Shown one piece after another: positions 1 to 8,493 of a DNA stretch of 64,000 bases. The DNA is from Uliginosibacterium sp. (GTDB lineage: Bacteria > Pseudomonadota > Gammaproteobacteria > Burkholderiales > Rhodocyclaceae), in NCBI GenBank assembly GCA_016718265.1, contig JADKDZ010000005.1, positions 1-64,000 of the forward strand, read 5' to 3'. Numbering within the stretch: position 1 is the first letter of the stretch; each line of letters opens with the position of its first letter. Under the pieces are notes generated by a model. It saw only the letters and a list, made by a program, of their open reading frames with translations. It was not told where the DNA came from and ran no database searches. A program made the translations under genes and the position numbers.

Positions 1-509
1 GCGGTGACGAAATCCATGTCCGGCGCGGCATAGCGCGCGCTGGAATAGCTCATGGTCTCGTCCAGCCACAAGGCATAGAAATCATTGCCGAGGTCGTAAT
101 GCGCCTCGATGTTCTTGCGCGAGCCCTTGCGGGTATTGGCGCGCAGGCTGTGCCAGAGGCGATGGGCGATCAGGCGGAAGAAGTTGCCATGGATCGCCTT
201 GGTCAGCGCGGCACGATTCTTCGCCAGCAGCGTGAGCAAGGCGGGCAGATGATCGGTCTGCCACTGACCTGCCATGAAGGCTTCGCCAAAGCCGATGGAG
301 CCGTGACTGACGATGCGCTCGAAGACCTGCCAGTCCTGCGCTGTCAGCGTCGCCTGCAGCGGGCCGTTGCCGACGATGTGCTGGCTGCCATCCGGCAGGT
401 GCAGGGCCAGGCTGCCGCCCTGAATACCGCGCAGCATCGCCAGAACCAGTTGTGCGGCGCGCGGCAAGGCGGGGCTGGAAACCGCGCGCAGGGATTGGGT
501 GGCATTCAT
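1..509 (-). CDS. Cyclopropane-fatty-acyl-phospholipid synthase-like SAM methyltransferase (5' part only)
   Basis: The first 169 residues are visible and the gene runs off the left edge. The sequence reads MNATQSLRAVSSPALPRAAQ and later has the family segments GFGEAFMAGQW, NIEAHYDLGNDFYALWLD and TMSYSSARY, characteristic of the Cfa/UfaM family, which transfers a methyl group from S-adenosylmethionine to unsaturated acyl chains of membrane phospholipids. The SAM-binding core lies outside the window. The ATG overlaps the stop of the upstream DUF1365 gene by 4 bases (ATGA), so the two are translationally coupled. It is the last visible gene of an operon resembling those that modify membrane fatty acids under light or singlet-oxygen stress. 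Whether the product is a cyclopropane or a methyl-branched/furan acid precursor cannot be told from this part. Confidence 0.88.
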   Translation of the reverse strand, partial: MNATQSLRAVSSPALPRAAQLVLAMLRGIQGGSLALHLPDGSQHIVGNGPLQATLTAQDWQVFERIVSHGSIGFGEAFMAGQWQTDHLPALLTLLAKNRAALTKAIHGNFFRLIAHRLWHSLRANTRKGSRKNIEAHYDLGNDFYALWLDETMSYSSARYAAPDMDFVT

Positions 510-1264
510 GTGGTCTCCTCCGCCGTCAGGGCTGGTTTGTGAAAGAAGGGCACGCGCTTGGCCAGGAGGCGAAGGGCTTGCAGGTTGATCCGCGCCACCA
601 CGCCCAGCGTGAGCAAGGGGCAGCGTAGCCAGGCGCCCAGCAGGCGCTTCGCCGTCAGCGCCTCGGGTGTCGCGACGAGCCGGGTGGTCAGCTGTTTGGC
701 ATCTTGATCAAAGTAGTCGATCGCCACCGTATGCCGATCGGCTCGCTGCCGGAAGCTGAAGCGGTATTCGCCACGCACGGCGAAAAATGGTGAGACATGA
801 AACACCTTTTCGGCGCGCAGCACGTCATCGGCATCAATCACCCGCCGGTCGTCGTGGGCGACAAGGTAGTTGTGGTGCTCGCCGAAGGTGTTGTTCACTT
901 CGCACAACACGGCACGCAAGCCGCCAGCCTGGTCGTGGCAATACCAGAAACTCACCGGGTTGAAGACAAAGCCGAAGAGACGCGGCATGGTCTGCAGCAC
1001 CACCTCGCCATCCGCGACCTCCGCCAGGCCATGGTGTTGCAGGATCGAGTGAATCCAGGGCAGGAGCGGCGAGCCGTCACGCGGGCCGTGATCGCGGTTG
1101 AAAAACGAGAACAGCCGGAAGCGCTCCATCCCGAGCACAGGCGACGCGGCCGCGGCCAGTTGCGACAAGGGCAGGCTAAGCGTAAACATGGCATAGCTGA
1201 AAGCGTTGCTGGCTGTGGCATGGCGGGCATGCATCACGGAGCCATAGAGCAGGAGCGGCTTCAC
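506..1264 (-). CDS. DUF1365 family protein
   Basis: 252 residues. It begins MKPLLLYGSVMHARHATASN and contains the family-typical blocks FSYAMFTLSLPL, MPRLFGFVFNPVSFWYCHD and VLCEVNNTFGEHHNYLV. DUF1365 proteins are almost always found between an FAD-dependent amine-oxidase-like protein and a Cfa-like methyltransferase, exactly as here. Their biochemical role is not established; involvement in unusual fatty-acid formation is inferred from this context. The start overlaps the stop of the oxidoreductase gene by 4 bases and its stop overlaps the start of the methyltransferase by 4 bases, so the three genes form one tightly coupled operon. Confidence 0.9.
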   Translation of the reverse strand: MKPLLLYGSVMHARHATASNAFSYAMFTLSLPLSQLAAAASPVLGMERFRLFSFFNRDHGPRDGSPLLPWIHSILQHHGLAEVADGEVVLQTMPRLFGFVFNPVSFWYCHDQAGGLRAVLCEVNNTFGEHHNYLVAHDDRRVIDADDVLRAEKVFHVSPFFAVRGEYRFSFRQRADRHTVAIDYFDQDAKQLTTRLVATPEALTAKRLLGAWLRCPLLTLGVVARINLQALRLLAKRVPFFHKPALTAEETT

Positions 1265-2599
1265 GAGAGCACCCCCTGCAGATCAAGGCTGCGCGCGCGC
1301 CACGGGGCCACGACTCCCAGCATCGCCGCGACATCCACCCCCGACTTGAGGCCGTCTTCGTGGAAGCCATACGCCGTCCAGGCGCCGGCGAACCAGGTGT
1401 GCCGCTGGCCTTGCAGTGCGGGCAGATGGGCCTGGGCGTCGATGGCCAGGGCGTCGAAGACTGGGTGGTCGTAGTCAAACTCAGCCAGCACTTTGGCGGG
1501 ATCCGGCGCACGGAAAGGATTCAGCGAGACCACCACCGGCGATTTGAAAGGCAGCGGCTGCAATTTGTTGAGCAGGTAAGACACGCTCACCGGCCGGCTG
1601 TCCGGGCTGCCCTCGCCCGCCAGGTAATTCCACGCCGCCCAGGCGTTCTGGCGCTTGGGCAGCAGGGCTGCGTCGGTGTGCAGCACGGCCCGGTTCGGCT
1701 GATACTTCACGGCCCCCAGCACCGCGTGCTCGGCCGGCGTGGCGCCGCTGCCCAGGATGCGCAGCGCCTGATCGCTGTGGCAGGCGAACACGACGGCATC
1801 GAAGTGCTCGGTGCCCGCTGCGGTGTGAATCTCCACGCCATCGGCATGGCGCGTCACCGTCTGCACCGGCGCGTTCAAGCGCAGATCCGGAATGCCGGCC
1901 AGCATGCGCGTGACGTACTCGCGCGAGCCGCCCCGCACCGTCATCCACTGCGGCTGATCGACGATCTGGAGCAGGCCGTGGTTGTGACAGAAGCGCAGGA
2001 AAGTGTTCAGCGGGTAGGCCAGCATCTGCGCCGTGGGGCAAGACCAGATCGCGGCCGCCATGGGCAGCAGGTACCAGTCGCGAAACGCCGCGCCATAGCC
2101 ATTCTCGGTGAGGTAATCGCCGAGTGAAATCTGCGCTGCGTCGTGTTCGCGCGCCAGCCGGGTGGTCTCGCGGTTGAAGCGCACCAAGTCGCGCAGCATG
2201 CCCCAGAATGCCGGCCGGCCCAGATTGCGGGTCTGCGCAAACAAGCCTGCCAGACCACTGCCGGCCCATTCGATCTCGGGCGCCTGCAGGCTCACCGAAA
2301 ACGACATGTCACTGGTGGCGACCGGCACGTCCAGCTCGCGGAACAGGCCGCACAGATTCGGATAGGTACGGCGGTTGAAGACCAGAAAGCCGGTGTCGAC
2401 CGGATGGCAGATGCCGTCAACGCTCACCTCGACCGTGTTGGCATGGCCGCCCGCATAACTGCCGGCCTCGAACAAGGTCACCGCGTACTGCCGCCCGAGC
2501 AGCCAGGCCGCGCCCAAGCCGGCCACGCCGCCGCCAACCACGGCAATGCGCTGCAGGACGGCTCAGGCTAAAACAGCGATCCAATTCACCGGCTTTCAT
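1261..2599 (-). CDS. FAD-dependent (amine-oxidase-like) oxidoreductase, frame change near the N-terminus
   Basis: About 440 residues. The dinucleotide-binding motif VVGGGVAGLGAAWLL is followed after a short spacer by LFEAGSYAGGHANTVEV, the classic Rossmann/GG-doublet start of the NAD(P)/FAD amine oxidase family; the C-terminus has WFAGAWTAYGFHEDGLKSG, the second FAD contact. In this operon context (DUF1365, Cfa-like methyltransferase) it probably desaturates or oxidises an acyl chain. The open frame with the Rossmann motif has no good ATG. An ATG at 2599 preceded by a perfect AGGAGG at 2606-2611 opens a different frame, MKAGELDRCFSLSRP, and a one-base indel near 2556 would join it to RIAVVGGG. 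I therefore place the start at 2599 and assume a frame change; otherwise the start is a GTG at 2541 or a non-standard codon near 2559. Confidence 0.82.
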
Positions 2600-2858
2600 G
2601 ACGAGCCTCCTGAGAGATATACGTGCTGTCCTGGACAACAACCGCAGCGGTCGGCATCAGTGTCGGGCGATGCAAACGATGCAACACGAGCAACAAGCCG
2701 CTTTCCTGCGTCGCGTGGCTCGGCTGAGCATTCGCGGGTGACAGCGCTGAAAACACCATAAGAACCGTGAGCAGCATTGCGAATGCAAGTTGCCGTGCTA
2801 CAGGCAGAGCGGGGTGCGGAACACGCCGGGCACTGCGGTTGAGAGCTTGGCGATACAT
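2586..2858 (-). CDS. Small secreted protein, unknown function
   Basis: 90 residues. The sequence has a basic N-terminus, a hydrophobic stretch (AFAMLLTVLMVFSALSP) and a good signal-peptidase site ANA-Q, leaving a mature peptide of about 45 residues with no recognisable domain. An AGGGGGT Shine-Dalgarno-like sequence lies 6 bases before the ATG. It is the first open frame downstream of the divergent promoter, and its stop lies 14 bases inside the next gene if that gene starts at 2599. One operator-like palindrome (2627-2637) is embedded in its 3' part. It could be a real leader gene of the light-regulated operon or a decayed gene; homologues would decide. Confidence 0.45.
   Translation of the reverse strand: MYRQALNRSARRVPHPALPVARQLAFAMLLTVLMVFSALSPANAQPSHATQESGLLLVLHRLHRPTLMPTAAVVVQDSTYISQEARHESR
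2627..2637. promoter_or_regulatory. Operator-like palindrome TGTCCTGGACA, internal copy
   Basis: Third perfect copy of the core, inside the small secreted-protein frame and about 30 bases upstream of the oxidoreductase ATG. It may mark a second, internal control point or an auxiliary binding site. Confidence 0.45.
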
Positions 2859-2872
2859 ATTGACCCCCTATT

Positions 2873-2883
2873 TGTCCTGGACA
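2873..2883. promoter_or_regulatory. Operator-like palindrome TGTCCTGGACA, copy 1
   Basis: TTTGTCCTGGACAAA is a perfect inverted repeat lying between the predicted transcription start and the first ATG of the minus-strand operon. The same core recurs at 2937-2947 and 2627-2637 and imperfectly at about 2968. It is the likely site of the adjacent MerR/CarH-type regulator (inference). Confidence 0.6.
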
Positions 2884-2901
2884 AAAATCAATCACAACCC
2901 T

Positions 2902-2930
2902 AACATAGCAATCATACGTTGCTCGGTCAA
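2902..2930 (-). promoter_or_regulatory. Sigma70-type promoter of the minus-strand operon
   Basis: On the minus strand TTGACC (2930-2925) and TATGTT (2907-2902) are separated by 17 bases, giving a predicted start near 2895, about 40 bases before the first ATG. Operator-like palindromes lie just upstream of the -35 and just downstream of the start point. Confidence 0.6.
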
Positions 2931-2936
2931 GCACTT

Positions 2937-2947
2937 TGTCCTGGACA
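2937..2947. promoter_or_regulatory. Operator-like palindrome TGTCCTGGACA, copy 2
   Basis: Second perfect copy, overlapping the upstream edge of the minus-strand -35 region. A degenerate third copy (TTTTGTCCAGGCAA, about 2967-2980) follows towards the regulator gene, so both divergent transcripts could be controlled. Confidence 0.6.
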
Positions 2948-3072
2948 AAACGCCAAAACAAAGAATTTTGTCCAGGCAATACCTTTATCATGCTGCGACC
3001 ACACAGCCGGATCGAACCCAATACCCACACAGACATGTCCGCAAGCAGGTGCCTGCGGGAAGAGGAGAAACC

Positions 3073-3981
3073 ATGGAAGAGTCCGCCGAGCTTGTCGCCG
3101 GGCACAGCATTGCCGCGGTTGAGCGCGATACCGGTCTGCAGAAAGACACGCTCCGCGTGTGGGAGCGCCGCTATGGCTTTCCGCAGCCCTTGCGCGATGC
3201 GAATGGCGAGCGCGTCTATCCGCCCGAGCAGTTGGAACGCCTGCGCCAGATCAAACGCCTGATCGACCAGGGCATGCGCCCGGGCAAGATATTCGCTGCC
3301 GATGCGGCGAGTCTTGAAGAATGGTTGGGCAACGCGCCGGCGGGAACCGACGAACCGCAACATGCGGAATTCCTCGCCTTGCTGCGCCGCCAGCGCAGCG
3401 GCGAACTGCGCCAGAACCTGCAGCAAAACCTGCTCAAACTGGGTTTGCAACGCTTTGTCACGGAACTGGTCGGCCCGCTCAGCGTTGAAGTCGGACTGGC
3501 GTGGAAGCGCGGCGAAGTCAGTGTGGCCGAGGAGCACCTGTACACCGAACAGTTGCAAACCGTCCTGCGCGGCGCCATTCAGGCCCTGCACAACCCGACG
3601 CAACGACCCCGCATCCTGCTCACCACCTTCCCCGACGAACAGCACAGCCTCGGGCTCTTGATGGCCGAAGCCATGCTTGCGCCGGAAGGCGCCTGCTGTA
3701 CTTCGCTGGGCATCCAGACGCCGCTGGCAGATATTGCTCATGCGGCCATCAGCGGGGAGTTCGACATCGTCGCCCTCGCCTTCTCCAGTCACTTTCCCGC
3801 CCGCCAGGCACATGCCGGCCTGGCCGAACTGCGCCAGCAGCTGCCCGCCCATGTCGAGATCTGGGTCGGCGGCAAACACCTGACAGAACGGGCCGCACCG
3901 GCCGCAGGGTTGATCTATCTCGCAGACATGGCCGCGCTACTTAGTGCGCTCTCGCACTGGCGAAACCGCGGAACGGGATAA
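3073..3981 (+). CDS. MerR-family, B12-binding regulator (CarH/LitR type)
   Basis: 302 residues. Residues 12-75 form a MerR winged helix (DTLRVWERRYGFPQP, then VYPPEQLERLRQIKRLID). Residues about 95-300 form a cobalamin-binding unit: W144 is followed after nine residues by E154-H155 (the W-x9-EH signature of the CarH light-sensing helical bundle) and E189-x-H191-x-x-G194 matches the E/D-x-H-x-x-G cobalamin motif. Members bind adenosylcobalamin in the dark, tetramerise and repress; light cleaves the Co-C bond and releases DNA. The ATG at 3073 has GAGGAG just upstream; an open frame extends further 5' but aligns with nothing. It is divergent from the fatty-acid operon, with shared palindromes between them, which points to light control of that operon. 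Confidence 0.85.
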   Translation: MEESAELVAGHSIAAVERDTGLQKDTLRVWERRYGFPQPLRDANGERVYPPEQLERLRQIKRLIDQGMRPGKIFAADAASLEEWLGNAPAGTDEPQHAEFLALLRRQRSGELRQNLQQNLLKLGLQRFVTELVGPLSVEVGLAWKRGEVSVAEEHLYTEQLQTVLRGAIQALHNPTQRPRILLTTFPDEQHSLGLLMAEAMLAPEGACCTSLGIQTPLADIAHAAISGEFDIVALAFSSHFPARQAHAGLAELRQQLPAHVEIWVGGKHLTERAAPAAGLIYLADMAALLSALSHWRNRGTG

Positions 3982-4517
3982 GGGCGCGAGACTCGTTGTC
4001 GGCACCGCGCCGCTCGCCCCTGCGAAACACCCCGGAGAGCCGCCTGCAGCAATCGTCTTCAGGCTGCTCCTTGCAGAACCAAGCGGAGTGCGGCTCTGCG
4101 GGCACTTTTACAAAGGGCGGGCAAGCCCTGTTCGCCCTTCCTCGGCGCTTCACTACAGATTCGGTCCTCAAATCGCTTGAAAAATGATGCGAAGAGCTTC
4201 GTGTCTTCGTGCCTTTGTGAGAGCGAAAAGCACCGCACACGAAGGCGTTGCGAGGCTGCCACCGTTGCGCGCGCAACTATTTGAAGGCCGGAGCAACAAG
4301 ATCGTCGCGTTTTACCAAAAAACCAAGCGCGATGAATGCCATTGTCCTTTTCCGACCAATGGCTTTTGCTCGCCCTTGCGTCCGCCTTAGCATGGCCGTC
4401 AATCGAAAATCAACCGGATTGGGCGCCAAGGATCCTGGCTGGCGCTGTCTTCATGGGTTGGTCTGTCGATGTCTTCGTTCATGTTTGCGCGTGCTTGTCA
4501 CGCAGTGAGGTCTGGTC
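3982..4517. other. Intergenic region, no convincing gene
   Basis: 536 bases. It contains an imperfect hairpin at 4073-4099 that belongs to a dispersed repeat family (see 12746, 13987, 46826). From 4336 a short frame starting MPLSFSDQWLLLALASALAW is hydrophobic for about 60 residues, but then runs out of phase into the next gene and looks like a remnant at best. No promoter stands out. Confidence 0.4.
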
Positions 4518-6382
4518 ATGCTGTTTCTCCCCCGTCGTGTCAGTGTGCTCTGCGCGTCCCTGCTCTTTCTCGCCGCCTGTGGCGGGGGTGGCGGTTCGGA
4601 GTCTTCGGGGGAGTCGGTGCCGAGTCAGACGACGAGCTCCAGCTCAGGCGGATCGGTCGCAACACCCGACACGCAGGCGCCGAGTTCGCCGGAAGCCTTG
4701 GGCTTCTCGGGTCTGACGGCGACGAGTGTGCTGCTCAAGTGGGGCGGGGCGAGTGATGACCGGGGGGTGTCGGCTTACGACATTTATCGGGATGGGCGCT
4801 TTCTGGGCAGCGTGAGTGTCAATACCCTGGTGTTTCTGGATACGGCGGTGAATCCGAATGCGACGCACCGCTATCAGGTGAAGGCACGCGATGCGGCCGG
4901 AAACCTGTCGCCGGCGTCAGGCGAGCTGGTGATCAATGTGCCGCCCTTGGTGACGGCGCGGGATACGCAGGCGCCCACAGCGCCGGGCAGCCTGCGCACG
5001 ACGCAGATCAGTGCCAGCAGTCTGAGCCTGAGCTGGCTGCCGGCCACGGACGATACGGGGTGGCGGTCTGACGTGCTGCTCAACGGCACGGTGATCGCCT
5101 CCTCACCAGCACCACGACGAACTACACCGCGAGCGGGCTGCGCCCGTCGACGAGCTACACCGTGACGGTACGGGCACGAGACACCTCGGGGAATGTGTCG
5201 CTGGCGGCGACAATTCAGGTGAGCACGGCGGTGGCGGCGGCGCCCAGTAGTTCGAGCTCGTCGAGCAGTTCAAGCTCCAGTTCGAGTTCCAGCAGTAGTT
5301 CGAGCTCTTCCAGCTCTTCCAGCTCATCAAGCAGCTCCAGCTCGTCTTCGAGCAGCGGCGGGAAGTCGAGTTCGTCGTCCAGCAGTTCGAGTTCTTCATC
5401 CTCGTCTTCGTCGTCCTCTTCGAGCAGCAGTGGCGGGAAGTCCAGCTCTTCGAGTTCGTCTTCCTCTTCTTCGTCTTCCAGCAGCTCAAGCTCATCCTCC
5501 AGCAGCAGTGGCGGGAGCAGCAGTTCGTCTTCGAGCAGTTCAAGCAGCGGAGGCAAACCGGTGCAGATTCTGTTCTTCGAGAATTTCGATAACCTGGCGA
5601 TGCCCTACACGTTCCACGGAGAAGTCGCCCATCAACATCAGGCCCGGTTCTTTCGTTCTACAGTGGCTGGCCGGTCATCGAAACCACCGCAAGTGGTGCC
5701 TATGGTGGCAGCGGCAAAAGTCTGAAGACGACATACCCGCGATATCCGGCGACCAGGCTGCCTACCCTGGTCGGGCTTTGACCTCACGCCCTACAACACC
5801 GATCACGTCTACATCCGTTTCCGCGCCAAAATGCCGGGGGCCAAGCACGGCTTCAAATTCGTCAAAGTGTTCGGGCAGCGAGACGCGCCCGTCGGCTATG
5901 CAAACACGACCTTCGGCCTCGACTACACAGGTGTCGATCTGGGCGGCATGTATTGTGTCTCCTACGGTGACGGCGCGGACACAGAGAGTGACACCGCAAG
6001 CATCCTGGGTTTTGACGGTTTGGGTTACCCGGGCAGAGCCCAAGGGCTGCCCGGCTTCAGCGTGACCCGCCCGCAGGGCAAGATATTCGGCTCGGCGGAC
6101 TGGGGCACCGGCTGGCACGTGTTCGAGCTCTACGTGAAATTCAACTCCGGCACGACACGCGCGAACGAGAAGAATGACGGAGAGATATTCGTGCGCATCG
6201 ACGGCAAGACCTACCTCGATGCGAAAGGAATTTTCAACCGCCACCCCCAGAACGGCAAGCTGGACCGGATCGAGATTCTGGGCTGGACCCAGACCCCACG
6301 CGGCGCCGCCGTGCCGAGCTTCGAAATCTGGTACGACAACATCGAAATCAGCCTGAACGGCTGGGGCAATTCGCCGATATGA
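4518..6382 (+). CDS. Surface lipoprotein with FN3 domains, polyserine linker and C-terminal beta-sandwich-like domain (several frame changes)
   Basis: The N-terminus MLFLPRRVSVLCASLLFLAA is followed by a lipobox cysteine and a glycine run. Two fibronectin type III repeats follow (each with DTQAP near the start and YDIYRDG or SYTVTVRARD strands), then about 100 residues that are almost all serine (5248-5553, broken by GGK/GGS), then a 260-residue domain ending EIWYDNIEISLNGW, plausibly a concanavalin/jelly-roll glycan-binding or lyase fold that I cannot assign to a family. The frame changes near 5055-5110, 5655 and 5765, yet good protein continues each time (for example SGLRPSTSYTVTV, FYSGWPVIETTASGAYGG, GFDLTPYNTDHVYIRFRAK). 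It is probably a secreted polysaccharide-active protein; if the indels are real it is a pseudogene. Confidence 0.7.
5248..5553 (+). repeat. Polyserine-encoding low-complexity tract
   Basis: About 300 bases of AGC/TCG/TCC/TCT/TCA/AGT codons encode a serine linker interrupted by a few SGGK and SGGS units. Codons are mixed rather than a single triplet repeat, which argues for selection on the protein. Such linkers separate domains in secreted polysaccharide-degrading proteins. Confidence 0.9.
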
Positions 6383-6384
6383 GG

Positions 6385-6409
6385 CTGCCGGGCCAGCGAT
6401 GCCCGGCAG
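6385..6409 (+). terminator. Hairpin after the polyserine lipoprotein gene
   Basis: CTGCCGGGC and GCCCGGCAG form a perfect 9-bp stem around a 7-base loop, starting two bases after the stop codon. There is no T-run, so it is either a weak terminator or a transcript-stabilising hairpin. Confidence 0.55.
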
Positions 6410-6553
6410 CCCTGGGCAGCGCACGCGTAGCGTGCGTTGCGAATCTGCGACTGGAACTCTTGCGCTGAAACAAACTCGGGCGATCATCCCTACCGTTGAA
6501 ACGGGATTATCTTATGATGGCAGTCACTTCATAGGCCAAAGGACCTCCCGTTC

Positions 6554-6997
6554 ATGTACTCGCACATTCTGATTCCTACTGATGGCACAGACCTCTCGCA
6601 CCAGGCGGTCGAGAAGGGCATAGCGTTTGCTGCCGAGCAAAAAGCAAAGGTCACCCTGCTCTATGTTCAGCCGGATTTTCCGGTTCCGCTAGGGAGCGAG
6701 AGTGTGATGCTGGCGCCTGAGACGCGGTCTGACTACGTGCGGACCTCTCAGATCCAGGCGGCGAAAATCCTCGAAAAAGCCGCCGCAGTGGCTGCGCACA
6801 TCGGTGTACCGGCCAAGACACAGACCGCCATACACAGTGAGCCCTACGAGGTCATTATCGAAACGGCGCGCGCTTGCGGCTGCGACCTGATTTACATGGC
6901 GTCGCACGGCCGGCGCGGCCTGAGTGGTCTGCTGATCGGCTCGGTCACGCACAAGGTTCTCACGCACTGCAAAACGCCGGTACTGGTCTGCCGCTAA
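6554..6997 (+). CDS. Universal stress protein, UspA family
   Basis: 147 residues, the usual length for a single-domain Usp. It starts MYSHILIPTDGTDLSHQAVE, and the C-terminal ATP-binding loop GRRGLSGLLIGSVTHKVLTH (G-2x-G-9x-G-S/T type) is intact. It belongs to the ATP-binding cytoplasmic Usp group induced under energy or redox stress. It is a single-gene unit between a hairpin upstream and the lysC terminator downstream. Confidence 0.93.
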   Translation: MYSHILIPTDGTDLSHQAVEKGIAFAAEQKAKVTLLYVQPDFPVPLGSESVMLAPETRSDYVRTSQIQAAKILEKAAAVAAHIGVPAKTQTAIHSEPYEVIIETARACGCDLIYMASHGRRGLSGLLIGSVTHKVLTHCKTPVLVCR

Positions 6998-7090
6998 GCA
7001 TTCAGCATTGTTTGCCCAGGCAATTCCCCCAGACTGAAACGGTCTGGATTGCCAGGGCAGACTAAGCGAACGCAGTGGCCCATCTGTGCA

Positions 7091-7129
7091 AAGGCCCCGC
7101 AAACAGCACACAGCTGATTGCGGGGCCTT
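7091..7129 (-). terminator. Rho-independent terminator for lysC (convergent with uspA)
   Basis: AAGGCCCCGCAA and TTGCGGGGCCTT form a 12-bp stem with a 15-base loop between the converging genes, so it may serve both. Confidence 0.75.
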
Positions 7130-7147
7130 GTCCTAGATGGGGCTCTC

Positions 7148-8377
7148 TCAGGCGACGACTTCGTCGAGGTCGAAAGCCTTGTGCAAGACGCGCACGGCGA
7201 GTTCGAGATACTTCTCTTCAATCGCAACGGAGATCTTGATTTCCGAGGTCGAGATCATCTGGATGTTGATCCCCTCTTCAGCCAGTGTGCGGAACATGCG
7301 GCTCGCGATGCCAACGTGAGAACGCATGCCCACGCCGACCACCGAAACCTTGGCCATGGTGCGGTCGCCGCGAATCTCACGCGCACCTACATGCTGGCAG
7401 ACGGACTCCAGAATCGCTTTGGAGCGATCGTACTCGCCACGCGGGATGGTGAATGAGAAGTCGGTGGTGCCGTCGGACGCGACGTTCTGGATGATCATGT
7501 CGACGTCGATGTTGGCTTCGGCGATCGGGCCCAGGATCTGATACGCGATACCCGGACGATCCGGCACCCCGACGACCGTGAATTTAGCTTCGTCGCGATT
7601 AAAGGCGATGCCTGAAATGATCGGCTGTTCCATCTTGATGTCGTCCTCGAACGTGATCAGCGTGCCTTCGCCTTCATCCTTGAAGCTCGAAAGCACCCTT
7701 AGTTTGACTTTGTATTTTCCTGCGAATTCAACCGAGCGGATCTGCAGCACCTTGGAGCCCAGACTCGCCATTTCGAGCATTTCTTCGAAGGTGATGCGAT
7801 CCAGCTTGCGGGCTTCCGGCACGATGCGCGGGTCGGTGGTATAGACGCCGTCCACGTCGGTATAAATCTGGCACTCGTCGGCGCGCAAGGCTGCGGCCAG
7901 AGCCACGCCGGTGGTATCCGATCCACCGCGCCCCAGCGTCGTGATGTTCCCCGCGTCGTCAACGCCCTGGAAGCCTGCCACCACGACCACGCAGCCTTCG
8001 TCGAGATCGCGCCGCATGCGGTCTTCATCGATCTTGAGGATGCGGGCTTTGGTGAAGGAGCTGTCCGTCAGGATGCGCACTTGCGGGCCGGTGTAGCTGC
8101 GTGCGCTGATGCCCAGCTCCATGAGCGCCATGCTCAAGAGGCCGATGGTGACCTGCTCGCCCGTGGAGACCACCACATCCAGCTCGCGCGGATCCGGCGT
8201 GCTTTGCACCTCTTTGGCCAGCGCGATCAGGCGATTGGTTTCGCCGCTCATCGCCGAGAGGACGATGACCAGCTTGTGCCCCTGCGCATGCCACTTGGCC
8301 ACACGCTTTGCCACGTTCTTGATCCGCTCAGGATTCCCTACCGAGGTGCCGCCGTATTTCTGAACAATTAGGGCCAT
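7148..8377 (-). CDS. lysC: Aspartate kinase
   Basis: 409 residues from the ATG at 8377 (MALIVQKYGGTSVGNPERIK); the longer upstream reading is rejected because all homology starts at MALIVQKYGGTS. The amino-acid kinase domain (about 1-245) carries KYGGTS, GRGGSDTTGVALAA and YTDVDGVYTTDPR. Two ACT domains follow (GIAFNRDEAKFTVVGVPDRP and VSVVGVGMRSHVGIASRMF), which bind lysine/threonine for feedback control. It catalyses the first step of the aspartate pathway to lysine, threonine and methionine. It is transcribed alone; in many betaproteobacteria it lies beside tilS or a tRNA-Ser, but neither is here. Confidence 0.96.
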   Translation of the reverse strand: MALIVQKYGGTSVGNPERIKNVAKRVAKWHAQGHKLVIVLSAMSGETNRLIALAKEVQSTPDPRELDVVVSTGEQVTIGLLSMALMELGISARSYTGPQVRILTDSSFTKARILKIDEDRMRRDLDEGCVVVVAGFQGVDDAGNITTLGRGGSDTTGVALAAALRADECQIYTDVDGVYTTDPRIVPEARKLDRITFEEMLEMASLGSKVLQIRSVEFAGKYKVKLRVLSSFKDEGEGTLITFEDDIKMEQPIISGIAFNRDEAKFTVVGVPDRPGIAYQILGPIAEANIDVDMIIQNVASDGTTDFSFTIPRGEYDRSKAILESVCQHVGAREIRGDRTMAKVSVVGVGMRSHVGIASRMFRTLAEEGINIQMISTSEIKISVAIEEKYLELAVRVLHKAFDLDEVVA

Positions 8378-8493
8378 TGCAATACCATCTGGAGCCGGTA
8401 AAAGGCGGCATTCTACAACAGCGCCCTCAAGATCGCATCGGCTCATGCCCGGTGCGCACTGTTACAATTTCGCTTTTATCTGAAGACGTCATC

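Noticed and set aside
2596..3879. 427-residue minus-strand open frame opposite the regulator
   Set aside because: It is the antisense of the MerR/CarH gene and has no domain; a high-GC shadow frame.
5215..5556. Glu/Leu-rich minus-strand open frame (113 aa)
   Set aside because: It is the complement of the polyserine codons; composition is forced by the sense strand.
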